Notes: generated by a model not told the origin, from the sequence alone. DNA of 64,000 nucleotides from Polytrichum commune (GCA_950295325.1 OX485804.1:18166001-18230000); one strand, 5' to 3'. Counted from the stretch's first letter, positions 35,261 through 48,580 are shown. Numbers and translations: made by a program.

Positions 35261-37278
35261 AAAATGACAATCTTTGTGATTCACAATTGCTAATGCACAA
35301 TTTCTATCTGATGGTCAATATTGTTTGTGGAGTTGGAAGTGCCCACATTAGAATCATTACCTTTTACTTCTTTGCCTTCACTCCGAGTTGTTCCATTGAA
35401 CTGTAATTAACAACACACAATGATCATAAGAGAGAGAGAAGAAACGTTGACCATGTGATCAGCGTGATTGGAATGCCCGTTTGACCCACCCTTGGCAATG
35501 ATCATAACTATCCAAGCAACCATCCACTTCCAAGGCTGATGCACATGGGGTGCCAAGTCCAAACTCCCACTCTTGTCAACCAGTCTCATCCATGGCAATA
35601 GTCATCACAAGTTGTTGACAAGAGAAGGTAGGGTTTTAACTCTTAAACCATCCATGACAAACTTTGTGCTTTAATTTATAAGAAGTGTCATCCGAAAAGT
35701 GACCATACTAACATGAAATACCATATGACACTAATATCATATCTAGTGGAGGCCCAACTCTCAACATGAGTCTCAAGCTTCACCTCCAAAAAGTGTTGCC
35801 ATGTAGGTATCCATGTCATACTTGGGAGTTAGGACTTGGGACTCTATGTGAAGTGATAAGTCCCAACTTCCATGTCTCAACAATTGAGATTGAGCGGATT
35901 GACCTCAAGTGAATTGGAACTTGAGACCCCATGTGAACCAACCTTGAGACATTACAACTAACTTATGGGTGTTGTTGTGGTTCTTGGTTCATCCCTTTTT
36001 ATGCTTTGAAAGGAAGTGTTCATGTAGAGTTTGAGTGAGTCCTAACAAAAATAAGAGTGTCATGTGGCCAAAAAAAGAATTACAAGTTGAAGCATGAAGG
36101 TTTTTTTATTCCTAGTACCTACTACCAAAATGTTAGACATATATTAGGTAATTCACATATGAATTGCAACCACGGAGGGTGACAATGACAAAGGTAGGCG
36201 TGCCTAAAAGTAACACCAACCTTAAAGCAACAACTGTATTTCATCTCTAAAGTGTCAACAAGTGAGTGCAATGATGTCTTAAGTAAGCCAGTGATAAAAA
36301 CCTCTAATCATGTGTGTCATAAAGTACAAAATAGTACCACTTCGGCCGATCATAATGGCTATTCTAGGATCTACCCTCTTGAAGTGTTTTACAAGAGATG
36401 ACCAATATCCTTGTTCAATGAAAAACTCCAATGCATTATAAAGTTGATTTTGTGATGGTTTTCACCTACCTGTCTATATATTAGAAGACCCCCTCGTGTG
36501 ATGCTAGAAAAACCCAATGATGCAACCCATTTTGATAAGAGACCACAAAAGAAATTTATTTTAAAATAAATAATTTTTGAAGAGCATGTTTCTAACCCAT
36601 AAACAAAAGATGATGTTTCTATTGAAATTTTTGAGCATGGACATTTTAAGGTTGAAACTTTCACTAAGACCGATGAAGTCCACCCCTATTCGTTCAAGCC
36701 AATGTTCTTTGTCATGATAACACAATGTCACTTGTCGACTCTCAACCCTGATCTTTAAATGTTTCAGTGCATTGATGTTAGTATTTATACAGTACCTACT
36801 TATGGAATGAGGGAGGGTTTTAAGTGAACTAGGACATGCATCAATAAGTGAGACTTGTTTGGAATTGATGTAGAAGGTATTTAGGCCTTATGTTGTCACT
36901 CTTCTTTGATAAAGCACCTACAATTGAGTGGCCTATGGCAAGGCTTGCACCAATTTAAGAAAAAACACCAAAAACACACAGATGTTATAATGATTTTGGA
37001 ATACATATCAATACAATTCAATCATTTAAGACTCAATTTTAGCTAAATACATGTGATTGATAGGGAGAAATTTATTTCAAAACTTAAAATGATAACCTTT
37101 GCAGTTCAAAATTGTTAATTAGACAAGACAATTTCTAAACATATTCAAAGGTTGAAACAATGTGTGGAATTAGAAGTAATGCATGCAAGAAGGTCACAAA
37201 CCTCAGTGGCCTAATTGTCCCAAAATGGTGAGTTTATTTTTTGTAACCATAATATTATTAAGCATCAAGCCTCCTATT
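35261..37278. other. intergenic, no gene recognised
   Basis: AT-rich. The 35.26-35.36 kb and 37.06-37.17 kb stretches resemble each other (AAAATGA.AA.CTTTG, TTCA.AATTG.TAAT), which suggests two copies of a repeat related to the dispersed family. The largest frame (36389-36664, minus, 91 codons) has no recognisable motif. Confidence 0.4.
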
Positions 37279-40196
37279 CACTACAACATAACACGTCTAT
37301 TACAAATGGGTTTTTTTGACTTCTACAAGTGAGAAAATACGGACTTCACTGCCATTGAAAACGACCAGTCACTTTAGACAAGCAGTGAAGTATGGTCGTA
37401 GTCATGTCGGACAAGATGTTCCCAATGGACACATTCCCAATGACAATGAAGTTTATGGTGCTATGTGTACTTTACTTCATAAAGTCATATCCTACTTCAC
37501 TACGTCTCTTCAATATAAGTAAGATAACACACACGTTCATATAACTAAGCCTAGTGATATCATGGCACTGACACCAATCATGTATGGTGTCTACTAACAT
37601 TTGCACTTCACTACACAAAGTCATATCATGTGTAATGCATATACATACATTCAAAATTACTAGTCAACATTAACAATATGGTTGAGACAAAGATGTTTCA
37701 AGCTAACTAACAGTATTTGAATTAATTTCTCCACATTACTACCTCTAGTAAACTCAGACAACGATGAAGGAGGTCAATAACTCTATGCAGTAAGCGTGTG
37801 TGACTGGATATAGTAAACAAATACGACAATGGCATATATTTCTCACTTTACGATGTGATGTATACTTTACTATGTGCAGTAAAGTTTATATAAACCATTA
37901 GTATTTGGCCTACTTTGTGAAGTCATGTGGTTGTCATATGTCTCTATTATGTATTACTAGTATTGAAGTTTATATGACTTTGTTAAGTGTCATTTTTTGG
38001 ATGTAAATGATTTGATTTACTACAACAAGTAACATGAGGTTGATTCAACATAGTCATATGTTAATGGCTTGCACAATATATTCTCATTGGTCATACTAGC
38101 ATTTCTATGTAAAGTCATTTAGTTTCTTTTCACTTCACTTTCAAAAGTAGGGTGATTCTATAAATTTCCGAGATATAGTGAATTTTATAATACAATCATC
38201 TATCAAGTGCAATCACATAAACATTGTTGCAAGGTTCAAAAACCAAGTCATGTTTATACAATAGTATGTCATTCATGTTTCAAAATTCACTACTACCAAT
38301 GATAATCACAAAACTCCATAGAGGTATATGTCTCAAAATTAATATTGGTCTATAAGTCCACTCCACACTCATGCCACCTCATACAACCTTAGACAATTAG
38401 TTGGCCAAATAATAAAATGGCCTTTTGCGTTGCCAATTGTAGTGATTGGAGGGTCGTCTTCATTAAAGGGATCAAGTAGGGGATAATTGTATTTATACGA
38501 CTCCATGATTGTAGGAGAAACTTAACCCTTATTTATCACCCTTGAAGTGCAACATCTCACATGCTACATTCTTAATAACACCCTTTTCAATAGATATCGT
38601 CTTGGAATTTTCCTCCTCATAACCACACATTTGTACCACATCCCCCACATTTCGTAAATTGTAACACCCATATGTTAGTCACAAGAATTTTTTTTAGGGT
38701 TGGGTGTTCTGCAATTATATCATACTCCATGCTCCATGTTATATAAAAAACCTCATCAAATGTTGAAGGGGTTGAATTTTCTTTGAAGCCTTAGTAGCAA
38801 GGGGAGGTTTATTAATCCGACGTTTATCCACCATCTGTTTGTCTCTTTCTTTCTCCAATTTTTTTTCGCCATTTTTTTATGGGCTACATCTCAATTTCTC
38901 TACAGTGTATTTTTTTCTTTTATTTGTTTACCTTTATTACATCAAATGTGAACATTTGTTAGTAGGCTCTCGATAATACAACAACTGCCACCAATGATGG
39001 GTATTTACCATGTCTACTCAACCATTTTAGCATGAGATAAATTAATCCATTGTCCACAATCCTAGTATATTAGATAGACTAGCCTTGGTCAACTTCCATC
39101 AATGTAAGTCCACAATAATTTGACCTCAAAACATAGGCAATATAACTTAGCATATATATTACTCATAGTGCAAATCCCTTTGTCTAGACATCATTTTTTT
39201 GTAATATTGGCAACACCTCTAAAGTCAAATTCTCGCCTTCATTCAATCGTATACGCTTAGGTTTAGGTCCCTTCTTTATTTTTGCATCCCCATCATATTT
39301 TTTGATATTTTGGTTTGACGATGGCCTTCTAAATGTGCAAATAGCACCGTTGGAAATCTTCTGTACCTATTCATAATAACTTCCACTGAGCGCATTAAAT
39401 ACCATCACATATGTTAACAAATATTTAAATACATACATTAACTTTGATAGATCAAGCTCCAAAAGATCATGCTCTTAAAATACAAACAAAATAAATACAT
39501 TAATGAAGAAATAAACCATAAAATTTCATACTTTCACATAAATTATACATGTTCTCTTCATTCCTTGACGAGGCTTTTTGGGACTCGGAAATGTTTTGTA
39601 CACCCACCACAATTGGTTTTTCAACTACACCTCCAAACTCCAAAATTTTGTTTATAGGCTCTTTTGACCTTGAGCGTGCAATGGGAGACACATTTCTACG
39701 AGAGTTTAATTTTTATTTCTCAACATTAGAAGGGTGTTCACCACGTGAGGGTGTGGTAGCCACTCTTTCACTGGGATACCAAACTTAGCCATCACCGCAT
39801 CTAACGAGCTTTAAACTGTGTTGAGTTTTTCATCTAATTGTCTTGTAACTTAACCCTAAAACCCTAACCCGTAACCACATTGAGCATCACTTAATCCCCT
39901 TTAATACAGTGGAAGATGTTGGACAACCATCTTTTGACCGTGTTGTGTCTTTATCCCTAATAAGCTCCATCTCTATCTTATCTTCGCAGGGGTCTCTATT
40001 CAATAGTGACGCTTGCACCAATATATATCGTGAGAAAAAATTTCCAGCAAATGGTCATCATTGTGTATTACACCGATATATTATAGAATTCTTGCTCGAT
40101 CTACTTAGAATCGTGAGTGTGCTCCACCATATTCAACCAGTAATTCATACAGATAGGCTATGGTTTTCCTAGTTCTTTCAATATACGCATCTTCAT

Positions 40197-40821
40197 TTAA
40201 CATACTTTCCTCTTCAACTGTTGGCCTAGGTTACTTTTAAAGACATCATATCTTAACACTTTAGGGTCCCCTTTGAATTCACGATATTCCCAATTCTCCT
40301 TTATACGCGTATAGATGTTGTCAAATGTCATCTCATCATCGTCATTAATGTTGTCCACACTCCAATCCAAATTGTTGGAGTAGTCACGCAAAGTATTGAG
40401 CCATTGCGGCCTATACACCCCACTAGGAAAACCTGGAAAATAATCCACATCAACTACAACATATGTTAGATGACAACCACATTAGCTTAAAACATCACAA
40501 ATATTTCCATGTTACTCCATATTAACAGATGTTTAGCAAACGTTTAAGGCATATTACAAGTCCATCAATTGACTATTGTATACCATTATCATCAAGATCC
40601 ACAACAAATTTTTATTTTTCCTCCCTTGGTCTCTCTTCAAATTGCTCCCGACATGCTTTGTTGACAGCCCTCCTTTTAGCCTTCATTCGCAAATTTTGTG
40701 TTGATTTCCTTCGTATTGCAACCCATTTTTCGCCAAACATATCTTCTTCTTCTTCATTATTATGTGACCTCACCGAGTGAAGGCGTGATATCAATGCCAA
40801 TTCTCTTTTCATAATTTCCAA
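40197..40821 (-). pseudogene. remnant protein in the CACTA element, unrecognised
   Basis: Two minus-strand frames close together. The first (40821-40612) is highly charged (RRKSTQNLRMKAKRRAVNKA) and the second (40448-40197) reads MDYFPGFPSGVYRPQWLNTL followed by an acidic stretch and IKENWEYREFKGDPKVL. They resemble parts of one charged DNA-binding or transposon accessory protein, but I cannot assign a family. Confidence 0.35.
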
Positions 40822-41120
40822 CTTTTTCTTTTCAATTTCTAAAGTCAGCTTGGCTGCAACACCATCATTAGGAGCAACAACATCATCTCTTTGTAGTTAT
40901 TTCCCCCATACTCGTGCATAATTTCTAAGCATGTCTTCTTCTTCATCACTATTATGTGACCTCATCGAGTGAAGGTGTGATGTCAATGCCAATTTCTTTT
41001 TCATAATTTCCAACGTTTTCTTTTCAATTTTCAAAATCAGTTTGGCTGCAACACCATCATTGGGAGCAACAACATCATCTCTTTGTAATTGTTTCCCCCG
41101 TACTCATACATAATCTCTCT
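40743..41120 (-). repeat. tandem duplication of about 197 bp inside the CACTA element
   Basis: Two copies in tandem, recognisable by CTTCTTCATTATTATGTGACC/CTTCATCACTATTATGTGACC type blocks, GAGTGAAGG.GTGAT.TCAATGCC, GGCTGCAACACCATCATT and GGAGCAACAACATCATCTCT. Divergence is under 10 percent, so it is younger than the other tandem duplications in the window. Confidence 0.88.
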
Positions 41121-42119
41121 CCTCTTCTATATGGATTGGTTTGCTCCAATCAAAAGTTTAACCTTCCTCTTCACCATCTTCTTCATTGTTACCATCTTTC
41201 TCCCAATCTTCAAGATCGTCAACGGGTAGTTTGCTCTTGTCTCTAAAGGCTGAAGCCATCTCTTTCTTCCTTTGTGACCAAATTCTTGGATTTTTGGGTG
41301 GATACAAAAAAATTGTTGAAATACTTTTAGTCATGTAAATTCATAACCTACTTTTTGTATAAAGAGTGATGTTCAATTGTACATAGAGTTGTTGAATTGT
41401 ACACAATAGTTGTTTATAGAAAAGATTCTATGCCGGATATAGGATGCTTGTCTTTAGGCAATGTTGAAGAGCATTGTGGATTGGTACCAATATCATTAGA
41501 CAATGATGCTACACCAACAAATCCAATATTAGATGAGGTTGTGGTTTTAAGCACTGATCAAGTGGTTGTAGCTTTGAACACAAATGATGATGAACTATCT
41601 TACAAAAATGAATATAAATTTGGAATTAAACAAGATGGAAATGCTCTGATAGGTTAAATTACAATATGGTGAGTGTGTAGAAATGCCATATTGTGTATAA
41701 ATATGTACAATTCATTATGAATCCAAAAAGAAATGGGTCATTTTTTGTGAGTATTCAGTGCAAAACCCATAAACATGTGACATTTTGAATGACAAACCCA
41801 AACAAAATCTCAAGTGCATTCCCAAGTGATTTTTTGTCCCACTTCACTATCATGTCACCCCAAAGTTAAATCAAACATAAAATGAGTAAAGGTGGAATTC
41901 AACCATTTCACCAGTTCACTGTTAATAGTAGTAAAAAAAATAGTGAAGTGGGTGTTGGAATAAAATATGTGTTTTGTTGTAGTGATTGTATTTGAACATT
42001 TTAGACAATATTTCGTTTGTACATAGTAAGGGGGGGGGGGGGCTTCTAATACCCTAACAATATAAGACCGTGAGGATTTGCGCTTCTCAAGTGTGGGCAA
42101 GGCATGTCGGGCTCACAAA

Positions 42120-42290
42120 TAGAAGCAAGAGAGAATCCTCACATATGAGAATACCTCTCATCCATCCAACATAAAAACTTGACCCCCCTATAGGTTTATT
42201 GCTAATTCATATCAAATTACTTGGTCTAGATTAATTACGGGTCCTTGAAATGAATTTTGATATCAAATCAATCATGTATCATTTACTTAT
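42120..42290 (+). repeat. dispersed repeat block shared with 56.10-56.28 kb
   Basis: TACCTCTCATCCATCCAACA, then AAAAACTT.ACCC.CCTATA.GTTT, CAAAT.ACTTGG and GGGTCCTTGAA-like landmarks recur at 56.13-56.24 kb. Here the block precedes the 42.46-kb copy of the other dispersed block, while at 55-56 kb it follows it, so the two blocks occur in permuted order. Confidence 0.65.
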
Positions 42291-42454
42291 TCATTTTAAT
42301 AATATTAATTGTTGTATGAAGGAGAAGTAAGCTTGTACGTGAGAAATCTTCATTTGCCTTTGCTTGACATGCCTTGTCCATGCATTGGGAAGCACGATAG
42401 CATTTACATCCTTAGGGCTTATGATGTGAGGGCTTCTAAGATAGACAACCCTTA

Positions 42455-42740
42455 TTCGATTACTTTCTTATTATTGCACCTATATTTGAGTGGTATGTGG
42501 TTTGGGGTGGCTCCATAATCGGATACCAAAAACACACATGTCTGAAAGGGATTGGACCATGTGCTCAAAATTTGAACACCATTCTAGGCTCAATGTTCAA
42601 CATAATTTGGGGGGGGGGGGGCTATTTGACCATTTGATGAGCACGAAAAGATTCACTTTGAGAATGAATAAGATATTCATATTAGCTCCAAGAAGTTATG
42701 AGGGAAGTGGCTATGGCCTTGGATTTGAATATGCTAACTA
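42455..42740 (+). repeat. dispersed unclassified repeat, copy 2
   Basis: Same family as 34995-35260 (CCTATATTTGAGTGG, GGATACCAAAAA, GGACCATGTGCTCAAAA, ACACCATTCTAGG). It carries a run of about 12 G at 42609-42620. A further block, TAAGATATTCATATTAGCTC, is shared with 55.84 kb. Confidence 0.68.
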
Positions 42741-43850
42741 GCTTATACTAAGGTAAGAAAACAAAAAAACGATGATAATAAGTTGATTCGGGTAGCCAAA
42801 GTGGCTTGAAATTATGCAATATTTTTAGAGATGGAGTAGAGGAAATGATGAGGAATGCAAGTTGTTTCGTAATTGTCTTCTATGTAAATAATTAGTTACA
42901 TTTTCCCAAAAAGGCAAGTAAGTCAAACCCCCTACTTGTATAATAGAGTCTCCCTAATTTGAACATCAATGTATCCCACTTTGTAAAGAATGCACATGAA
43001 ATGCTAGTAGTCAATGGCACCCAAAAGTGATCTCAAGTGGCTTGACACAAGACCTATGCAACTAATCACTGCATCCTTTCGGGCCACCACTTGTACAATT
43101 AGCCATTTTGGGTCCACACAATAATCATTCTACTCTATAAAACTCCGTATTATCACACCTGTGGCAACCAAAGTACACGTGATATTACATAGTTTTGTAG
43201 TGTTAACATGGATGCGTGATACTATAGAATTAGTGTAGCATGTGATGTTATGGAATAACACAAAGGAGATGTGAGGACAATTTGAATTCATTCTCCCATC
43301 ACCTATGCTAGTGTGGTCTACTCCACTTGGCCTTCCCGGGCGATGTGACGGACGCATGCATCAACATTCAAAGTGACATAAGACGAAGAAGAAGAAGAAG
43401 AAGAAGACGAAGAAGACACTCCACATGTTGACACATGGCGCAATGTGAGAGTGTGGGTTGACTTCTTTGGTGGTTTGCATTAATGACAAATTTCATGATA
43501 TAAAGGAGAGAAATGTGACAACAAGGAGTGATATTTGAACTACAAACATCTGAACCCTAGGGTTTCGGTATATTAGAGAGTGTGTGACATTATGGGGGTT
43601 GGTATTATGGAGTTTAGGGTGTAGTCCTAGTCTAGTGCACCAAAAGTGGCCATTCACCGTTTTCCGTTTTTCTACTAAACTTGCATGTTTCATATCCTAC
43701 GAGAAGTGGGCTAGCTGGCAAAAGTACTACAGTAGTCATTTAGGACCCATCTACCATTACTGCTTTGGGCCACTGACCTCCCTGCACACCCACCGACCTA
43801 CCAGCTTCAAATTACTACCTACCAAGTTAAAATTCCTACCTCCCAACCAC
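42741..43850. other. region upstream of PAS2
   Basis: No gene recognised up to the PAS2 leader. A GAA/GAC microsatellite lies at 43385-43416. Sequence from about 43740 becomes pyrimidine-rich (ACCTACC, CTCCC), consistent with promoter or 5' UTR of the downstream gene. Confidence 0.4.
43385..43416 (+). repeat. (GAA)n microsatellite
   Basis: About ten GAA units with one or two GAC interruptions, about 530 bp upstream of the PAS2 start. Confidence 0.95.
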
Positions 43851-43892
43851 ATGGCTCTTCTCCTCTGTGCGTCCTTCATCAGCTGTTGTTGA
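43851..43892 (+). promoter_or_regulatory. possible uORF in the PAS2 leader
   Basis: A 13-residue frame, MALLLCASFISCC, with a stop 50 bp before the PAS2 ATG. If the transcript starts upstream of it, it could modulate translation. The main ATG at 43943 has the stronger context (CCCACCATGGG). Confidence 0.4.
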
Positions 43893-43942
43893 GGAAGGGA
43901 AGAGCCACCGTTGTTTGTTTTGCTTCACCTCCAGCTCCCACC

Positions 43943-46900
43943 ATGGGCGCCGTCGTCCGCATCTACCTCGCTGTCTACAACTGGGTCTTGTTTGCCGGAT
44001 GGTAAGCCCTGCATTGAGCTCGCGGTTTTCTTTGCTCAAAATCCCCCACCACAAGATGGTCGCGCTTACTTATATGTATATGAACAAGCTCATAGACGCA
44101 CCACCTTCGTTCCCCCGCTCTGTGCGTTTGGGATTCCATGTCGGGGACATGAATGTGAAGGGTTGTGGTGATTTATTTTATTTTATTTTTTATTTGGTAC
44201 TCCAGAAAATGGGTTCTGAGATCGGCGGAGTTGACGAGGGGTTTTGCGAGTAGGAGATGGGTGAGGGCGGAGTTTATATCTTTCTATTGGTAGCATTCAG
44301 CTAGGGCTTAGAATTAAAGGAGTTGCTTGCTGTTTTCAAATTTCGAGAGCCTAGGGTTTGGGTCCGAACAATGAGTGTGGGGGAGGTTGAAATGCACTTG
44401 TGTGATATGGAAGTGGGGCATGCTTGGATTGAACAGGATGCAAATTTTGTACTCTGCTGTGAGAGCTTTGTACACAGCAGGGCCTCCTGCAGTCTATGAT
44501 GCTGTGGAGAAGCCGCTGCAGATTTGGCAGACTGCTGCGGTCTTTGAGGTTTTTTTTGTCGTCCTCCACACATTGCACAAGTGTAAATTGTTGTTGGATT
44601 AATTCTTTGGAGGCACCCTCCGTCCCGGATAACTTTGATAAACTAGTTTGTTTTCTAATTTGAACGCCATTCCCGAGGGATCCTCTGTGTATTTGCAGAA
44701 TCTGCTTCAGATTTTTTTCAAACCTATTGAGAGGTATTTGACGCTGATGTGTGTTTTTTGGTGTGCACTTTGGAATTATCGCTGCGTTACCTCAAATTCC
44801 AGATATTCAACAGTGCTGTAGGTACATTTGTTTCTGCCTCAATTTCACCGCTTTGGTTTTCCTTGCGTCTGGTCTTTTCTTGTCTTAGAGCTTTCTTAAG
44901 CATCTGCAAGGATGTTCTCTTCTATTCTAGCTTGAAGAATAAATCTAAGAATCAAGGTCCTTGATTACATGCATGAATGCCAAGCATAGTCAAGTGGCAA
45001 GCTCTCATTAGCCCCCACCTCATTGTGACTTATCTTTGGACAAAGCCTTTTCCTATCTACCAAGATTCAACTGAAAGACCTTGCCGAAAAGAATCTCACC
45101 GAGTGTATACTCTTCAAGATGCTTATCTAGGGAGAATACCCACTACACCACTTAAGAAATGCTATACGTTTCAGTAGTTTGGTTTGGGTAGAGGATCTGG
45201 CTGTATATATTTACATTTCCGCAATCACTATAAAAGTCAGCTATAAGACCACCTAATGCCCTCTTACCTTTAAATAAGAAGAGACCTGCTGGGTTTTGTA
45301 TTCTAGCTGTAACCAACATTGCATTCTGGTGCAGGGATCACGAGGTCTCCAGTGATGGCAACACTGCCACAGATTACATCGCGAGTCTACCTCACCTGGG
45401 GAATTCTCTATAGCTTCCCTGAAGTAAGCAGCCTACAATTTCCCCTCTTTTCTTCTTACACAAGGCTAGAACAATCAGCTCAATCTTATACATGCACATC
45501 ATATATTTAAATGTAGCAGTTGAAACATAGATGCACCTTGATATTCAGGAATTATTTTTCTTCAGATTCTGATTTGCAGGATTGAATTTCCTTCTTGAAA
45601 CTTTCTTTAATATGGCAGTGAGTTTAATACCGTAAATCTCACATAGGTGTTCTTCTTTTAGTGCTTTGTGGTAGGCTTTGCAAAGGATCAGCAGGAATTC
45701 TACTTTTTGTCACTGACCTCAGACCAGTGGCTACATGGACTTGCAGGTTAGGACTCACTGGTTGGTAACATCACTGATACTGAGCTGGTCTGTCACAGAG
45801 GTGAGGAATGATGTCATCTGGTATTTGCCTTTAAGTTTCAATAATATCAGGAGGACACTTTCTGTCGTGAACATTTGTGACTTAAAATGATGACTTTTTA
45901 AAGGAATTATTCTAAGTTATTTTATTACATCAGGTGATTCGGTATTTTTTCTTTGGCGTGAAAGAGGTGTTTGGTTCCACACCCCGCCCGCTTCTTTGGT
46001 TGAGGTTCTTCCTCCTGTTCCCTTCATTGTTATATGTTGTTTGGTGAAGTTCACCTATGTTTGTTAGTATTTCTGTTACTTGACTGTCATTAAATGTAAA
46101 TGGTTTCACTTTCATCGTCCATGCAGAAGTCGCAAGTCTCATCATGTTTGCAATTGCTTCACATTGATATTTCTTATTAGACAATAGTTCTATTACATTC
46201 TGGATGTTTATTCCACATGAGTGCTGCTGAAAGCAATCTCGTGCATCTGGACTTTAAATGCTGGCAGATACACCACCTTCTACATCCTCTATCCCACAGG
46301 CATGTCCAGTGAAGCTGGCCTGATATTCATTGCTCTGCCATTCATGCAAGTAAGACACTACCTTGTCCACCTATTTATAACTTTTGTCTGGATTGAGATG
46401 CATCATGCTGGATATGTTACTTTGAAAGAGGATTACTGCTTTTCTTTGACTCTGTGTCTAATCTGAAAATAAAGAATGCTTTTGCTGTTGTAAGGTTCTG
46501 GTCAATCATTCTAATGGGTTCACTGGGACAGGAGTCTGGTCTCTACTCTTTGCGAATGCCAAATAAGCTGAATTTCGGCTTTGATTATTACTATGCATCC
46601 ATCTTGGGTCTTATTTCTTACTTACCAGGTAAATTGCCTACCTCTGCAATCTTTCATGAAACTGCATTCTAATGGATTGTAGATTCACATGGCACAATCT
46701 TTGCAATTGAATCACCTTGTTTCTGTTTTTTTTTAAGGTGTTTGGTCCTTATTATGTTTTGGCAGCTGAGGATATGATTAGAAATATCTTAAATATGATA
46801 TATACATATATACATATAGCCATTCACCATGCTATATAGGAGAAACTTGTAGAGGGATATATCACTTAATAAGAGGGTGTGAGTGTCAATCTTGTTCAAC

Positions 46901-47261
46901 ACTACCGTAGACGGCTACTTGGTCCAATACTTTAATTGACGAAACATAATTTTCATGTGGTAAGGTCCCAACCATTGCCAGAACCGACACGTGAAAAAAT
47001 CATTTCCAAAATGAATTTTTTTATGTCGAACCAGATAGGCAACTACAGGTAGTGAAGTTGATCACTGATGTCATGTAGCACAGATATACGGCTTCAAGTA
47101 ATTCAGCACTGTGATGAAAGGCCTATATTAATTGCTGCTGCTTGTGATACATCAACTTTCTGCCTAACACTTGCCATCTGATTGCAGGGAGTCCTGGAAT
47201 GTACACACACATGATTCGACAGCGGGCAAAGGCATTGAGTAAAAAGCCAAAGACAGCATGA
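43943..47261 (+). CDS. PAS2: 3-hydroxyacyl-CoA dehydratase PASTICCINO2 (HACD/PTPLA)
   Basis: Third step of very-long-chain fatty acid elongation in the ER membrane: dehydration of 3-hydroxyacyl-CoA to trans-2-enoyl-CoA. Nine exons join in frame with GT-AG borders: 43943-44001, 44437-44548, 44803-44821, 45335-45423, 45747-45800, 45934-46004, 46268-46349, 46532-46628, 47188-47261. The product has 218 residues, close to the 221 of Arabidopsis. Landmarks are YLAVYNWVLFAGW (8-20), AVYDAVEKPLQIWQTAAVFE (38-57), RSPVMATLPQITSRVYLTWG (67-86), ILYSFPE, WSVTEVIRYFFFG, YPTGMSSEAGLIFIALPF (143-160), MPNKLNFGFDYYYAS and YLPGSPGMY. The catalytic Tyr143 and Glu150 (YxxxxxxE) are present. Several hydrophobic segments fit a multi-pass protein. 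Exon 3 is a 19-nt microexon, and the donor before it (GAG|GTTTTT) is weak. Symbol given by homology. Confidence 0.95.
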
Positions 47262-48385
47262 GGTTTGGATGACATATTTCCTTGCCCTCGTTTGTTACAT
47301 GCAACAATTGTAACCTTTACCCTCCCCTGTAGTTTATTAACTCTTGTTATGAACCTTATGTTTCCTTTGCAGTTGAGCAATCATGATTTCTGTCAGGCAT
47401 TCAGCTTGGGTGGTAGCAGTCACTCAGCAAAGGCATCGTGCAGCTGTCCCGCAATTTATTATTCTCATGTAGCCTAGATCACCCTGTCATTTGTATTATT
47501 CACCAGAATGATTGCGACAGGGTAGCATGACATTATTTAGATGAGCTAGGTTGTATTTGGGCAGGGAAGCTCTGATTGTGCTGAACGAAATGGCAATTGC
47601 AAAAGTTAAGCAGACCACTGATTGTGCACTTCCCATGTATCTATATGGAAGTCATCACTATGCATTTGTTGTGTTTACAATGCATCTGTTTTTGGCGATG
47701 GTTACAAGCCTTCACTCAACTGTTGCACAATACTAAGGAGTCGGTGAAACAAGCCCAAACTGCCACATTGTGCATCTTGATACGAATTCAATACCTGAGC
47801 AAGAGCATCATAGCTGTGATGAGTACCAATATAAATGACCATCAGTATGGTAGGTGTAAATGCGAGCAGAAGTGGTCAGGCCGAGGTTAGTAGTTATGGC
47901 CATCCATTTTAGTATTGGATCACTTACATGCAAGATATTTGCAATTGAGTGGGATTGAAGTGGATTGATGTTCAAGTGCATGATTTATGGCTCACGTGTA
48001 TTCATAGGGTCTTCCCTTGCCCCACAACTGTGTTCAAGTGTAAGCATTATTAAGTTCCAGGGATATGACTACCTATGTTATCCTAGCAATGAAATGCAAC
48101 TACTAGTTTACATAAGAATTATTACATTGGTGGCCTTAATCGTTCGATGAATCCTTCAATTTAGTTTCAATGTTGGTCATAATCGTCCAAAGATTACCTA
48201 GCTAGTAGGCCCTCCCCTATTCTCCTAGTCCTATACCTAGCTTCTAGACCCCTCGTTGCCCCTTTCTCTCATTGGTTGTTGATCTTTAACTTCTGAATAG
48301 TTATGTCATGTGTTCCACAATAGTGACACCAAATGGACTTTGACATAAAGTACACTTCTACATGGGTAGCTTGTGGATCTTATTA
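47262..48385. other. 3' flank of PAS2 and intergenic
   Basis: Probably PAS2 3' UTR at first; no clear polyadenylation signal was chosen. The short open frames at 47551-47890 have no motif. No further gene recognised. Confidence 0.4.
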
Positions 48386-48580
48386 TGTGGTCACTCTTCA
48401 TAATCGCACATCTATATTTGAGTGTTATTCGAGATTGAAGAAATTGCACAATGTGCTCTAAATACAAACACCATTCTAAGTTCAATAATTAACACACTTG
48501 GAAGGGCCTATGTGATAACTCAAAGGGATGGAGATTCTTCATTGTATCCTATAACTTTAGCACAATCGCACTTTAGCTCA
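48386..48580 (+). repeat. dispersed unclassified repeat, copy 3
   Basis: Landmarks GGTCACTCTTCA, CTATATTTGAGTG, CAATGTGCTCTAAAT, ACACCATTCTAAG and ACTTGGAAGGGCCTATGTGA match the copies at 35.0, 42.5 and 55.3 kb. Diverged. Confidence 0.62.

Larger units (their letters stand above)
37279..41984. mobile_element. CACTA (EnSpm) DNA transposon with both ends
   Basis: 4,706-bp element flanked by ATT on both sides (37276-37278 and 41985-41987), the 3-bp target duplication of CACTA elements. The left end is CACTACAACATAACACG and the inverted right end CACTACAACAAAACACAT. Subterminal regions hold repeated ACTTCAC, CTTCACTA and AAAGTCATA motifs (37.3-38.2 and 41.8-41.96 kb). No TNP2 transposase frame was found. 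Short minus-strand frames (40197-40448 with RPQWLNTLRDYSNNLDW, and 40612-40821, highly charged) may be remnants of an accessory protein. It is probably non-autonomous or decayed. Confidence 0.85.

Noticed and set aside
39850-39880. Telomere-like AACCCTAAAACCCTAACCC
   Set aside because: Only two to three imperfect units in a CACTA element; not an interstitial telomere array.
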